A stretch of 64,000 bases of DNA from Enterobacter cancerogenus (GTDB lineage: Bacteria; Pseudomonadota; Gammaproteobacteria; Enterobacterales; Enterobacteriaceae). The notes beneath the pieces are model-generated. The model was not told where the DNA came from. It did not search any database and saw nothing but the letters and a program-made list of their open reading frames with translations. The stretch lies in assembly GCA_000773965.1 (NCBI GenBank), contig JRUP01000019.1, positions 59,606-123,605 on the forward strand. Direction: 5' to 3'. Made by a program: the position numbers and the translations under genes. Positions 63,174 to 64,000 of the stretch are shown here, piece after piece. The stretch's first letter is position 1, and each line of letters begins with the position of its first letter.

Positions 63174-63802
63174 ACAAGGAAAAGCGACTGCAAATTCTCA
63201 CGCGCCTGCGTGATGACAACCCGCATCCCACAACGGAACTGTACTTCAGTTCGCCGTTTGAACTGCTGATTGCGGTGCTGTTATCCGCACAGGCCACGGA
63301 TGTTAGCGTGAACAAAGCCACGGCGAAGATGTATCCGGTAGCGAACACCCCCGCCGCTATTTTGGCTTTGGGTGTTGATGGCGTGAAAGAGTTCATCAAG
63401 ACCATCGGCCTGTTTAACAGCAAGGCAGAGAATGTGATTAAAACCTGCCGCATTCTCATCGAGCAGCACGGTGGTGAAGTTCCGGAGGACCGTGGGGCAT
63501 TAGAAGCCCTGCCCGGCGTCGGACGCAAGACCGCCAATGTGGTGCTGAATACCGCCTTTGGCTGGCCGACCATTGCCGTGGATACGCATATCTTCCGCGT
63601 CAGCAATCGCACCCGCTTCGCGCCCGGCAAGAACGTCGAAGAAGTCGAAGATAAACTGATTAAAGTGGTGCCATCTGCCTTTAAAGTCGATTGCCACCAT
63701 TGGTTAATCTTGCACGGCCGCTATACCTGCGTGGCACGTAAACCGCGCTGTGGCTCCTGCCTGATCGAAGATTTGTGTGAGTTTGACGCTAAAGAGTCTT
63801 AG
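63170..63802 (+). CDS. nth: Endonuclease III Nth
   Basis: DNA glycosylase and AP lyase for oxidised pyrimidines. The 210-residue protein has the helix-hairpin-helix [13 protein letters not shown] with catalytic Lys120, the catalytic Asp138 in VDTHIFRV, and the C-terminal [4Fe-4S] motif C-X6-C-X2-C-X5-C ([17 protein letters not shown]). It starts with GTG overlapping the rsxE stop, so it is translated as the last gene of the rsx operon, as in E. coli. Confidence 0.96.
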   Translation: MNKEKRLQILTRLRDDNPHPTTELYFSSPFELLIAVLLSAQATDVSVNKATAKMYPVANTPAAILALGVDGVKEFIKTIGLFNSKAENVIKTCRILIEQHGGEVPEDRGALEALPGVGRKTANVVLNTAFGWPTIAVDTHIFRVSNRTRFAPGKNVEEVEDKLIKVVPSAFKVDCHHWLILHGRYTCVARKPRCGSCLIEDLCEFDAKES

Positions 63803-63914
63803 TGTCCGCCAGGGGCTTCAGCCACGGCTCCCACAGAAAGACTGAGTCCGTCGCCAGCGCGCGAAAATGGTCCGCATCCGCACCGCAGGCGTTAATTAGG
63901 GATTGCAGGGTCAT
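63789..63914 (-). CDS. Small unidentified reading frame (41 residues)
   Basis: Begins MTLQSLINACGADADHFRAL and ends at a TAG 14 bases inside the 3' end of nth on the other strand. AGCGAGGAAGACTC before its ATG gives a fair ribosome-binding site, and the ATGA overlap with the frame upstream suggests translational coupling. I do not recognise the product. Tight packing of small genes resembles phage modules, but this is a guess from layout alone. Confidence 0.35.
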   Translation of the reverse strand: MTLQSLINACGADADHFRALATDSVFLWEPWLKPLADTKTL

Positions 63915-64000
63915 GAGTCTTCCTCGCTGACAAAAGTTTCATCCGGCACGTCCGGGGTGTCACTGATAATGAATATGTCGGCCGGGAGCGTGAAGTTGCG
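63911..64000 (-). CDS. Unidentified reading frame, 5' end outside window
   Basis: Thirty codons including the stop, read from the right edge; it begins RNFTLPADIFIISDTPDVPD and ends in an acidic EEDS. Its TGA overlaps the ATG of the next small frame as ATGA. Too little is visible to assign a family. Codon use looks normal for this G+C range. Confidence 0.35.
   Translation of the reverse strand, partial: RNFTLPADIFIISDTPDVPDETFVSEEDS

Overview
The window looks like the terminus-proximal part of a chromosome from an enterobacterium, most likely Pantoea or a close relative in Erwiniaceae. This rests on synteny: tus, fumC, manA, ydgA, malI-malX-malY, add and ydgJ, then cnu, ydgK, rsxABCDGE and nth follow the same order as in Escherichia coli. 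A recognisable Ter site lies directly upstream of tus. The srfABC operon, a PQQ receptor and stand-alone type 2 isopropylmalate synthase fit an environmental or plant-associated enterobacterium. The genus is an inference. No tRNA, rRNA, CRISPR array or insertion sequence was recognised.

Left part (1-18.4 kb): a cut sulfonate/nitrate-type binding protein, a leuA2-like synthase, an oxidoreductase-AraC pair, then an AT-rich patch of small regulators (TetR, YmgB/AriR family, DUF3606). Next come pqqU (TonB-dependent PQQ receptor), a marR-isochorismatase operon with a striking palindromic operator, the divergent ydcN/ydcO pair with twin palindromes, and the srfA-srfB-srfC operon. A convergent barnase/barstar pair (18.4-19.1 kb) abuts srfC.

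Middle left (19.2-30.1 kb): a rarA-oqxAB multidrug efflux locus whose usual partner, an OqxR-type Rrf2 repressor, lies 4 kb further on. Between them sits a module of a two-component system, a membrane cytochrome b, a Tat-exported YedY-like molybdoenzyme and a methionine-rich MXKDX protein. By analogy with known MrpX/YedY1 systems this may be a periplasmic reactive-chlorine or methionine-oxidation defence unit. An MFS transporter follows.

Centre (30.2-41.9 kb): Ter site, tus, fumC, manA, ydgA, the mal regulator/PTS/beta-cystathionase unit with MalI operators and a CRP-like site, add and ydgJ.

Sugar cluster (42-55.5 kb): araFGH-araC diverging from araBA, with no araD in the window, then the ytfQRT-yjfF galactofuranose-type ABC transporter. 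This block sits between ydgJ and cnu, which are near neighbours in E. coli. Between the two sugar units is about 0.8 kb of non-coding DNA with six copies of a 41-bp tandem repeat and a large imperfect palindrome.

Right part (56.2-64 kb): cnu, ydgK and the tightly overlapping rsxABCDGE-nth operon for the electron-transfer complex that resets SoxR. The RsxC tail carries eight repeats. The last 200 bases hold two overlapping small reading frames on the opposite strand that I could not identify.
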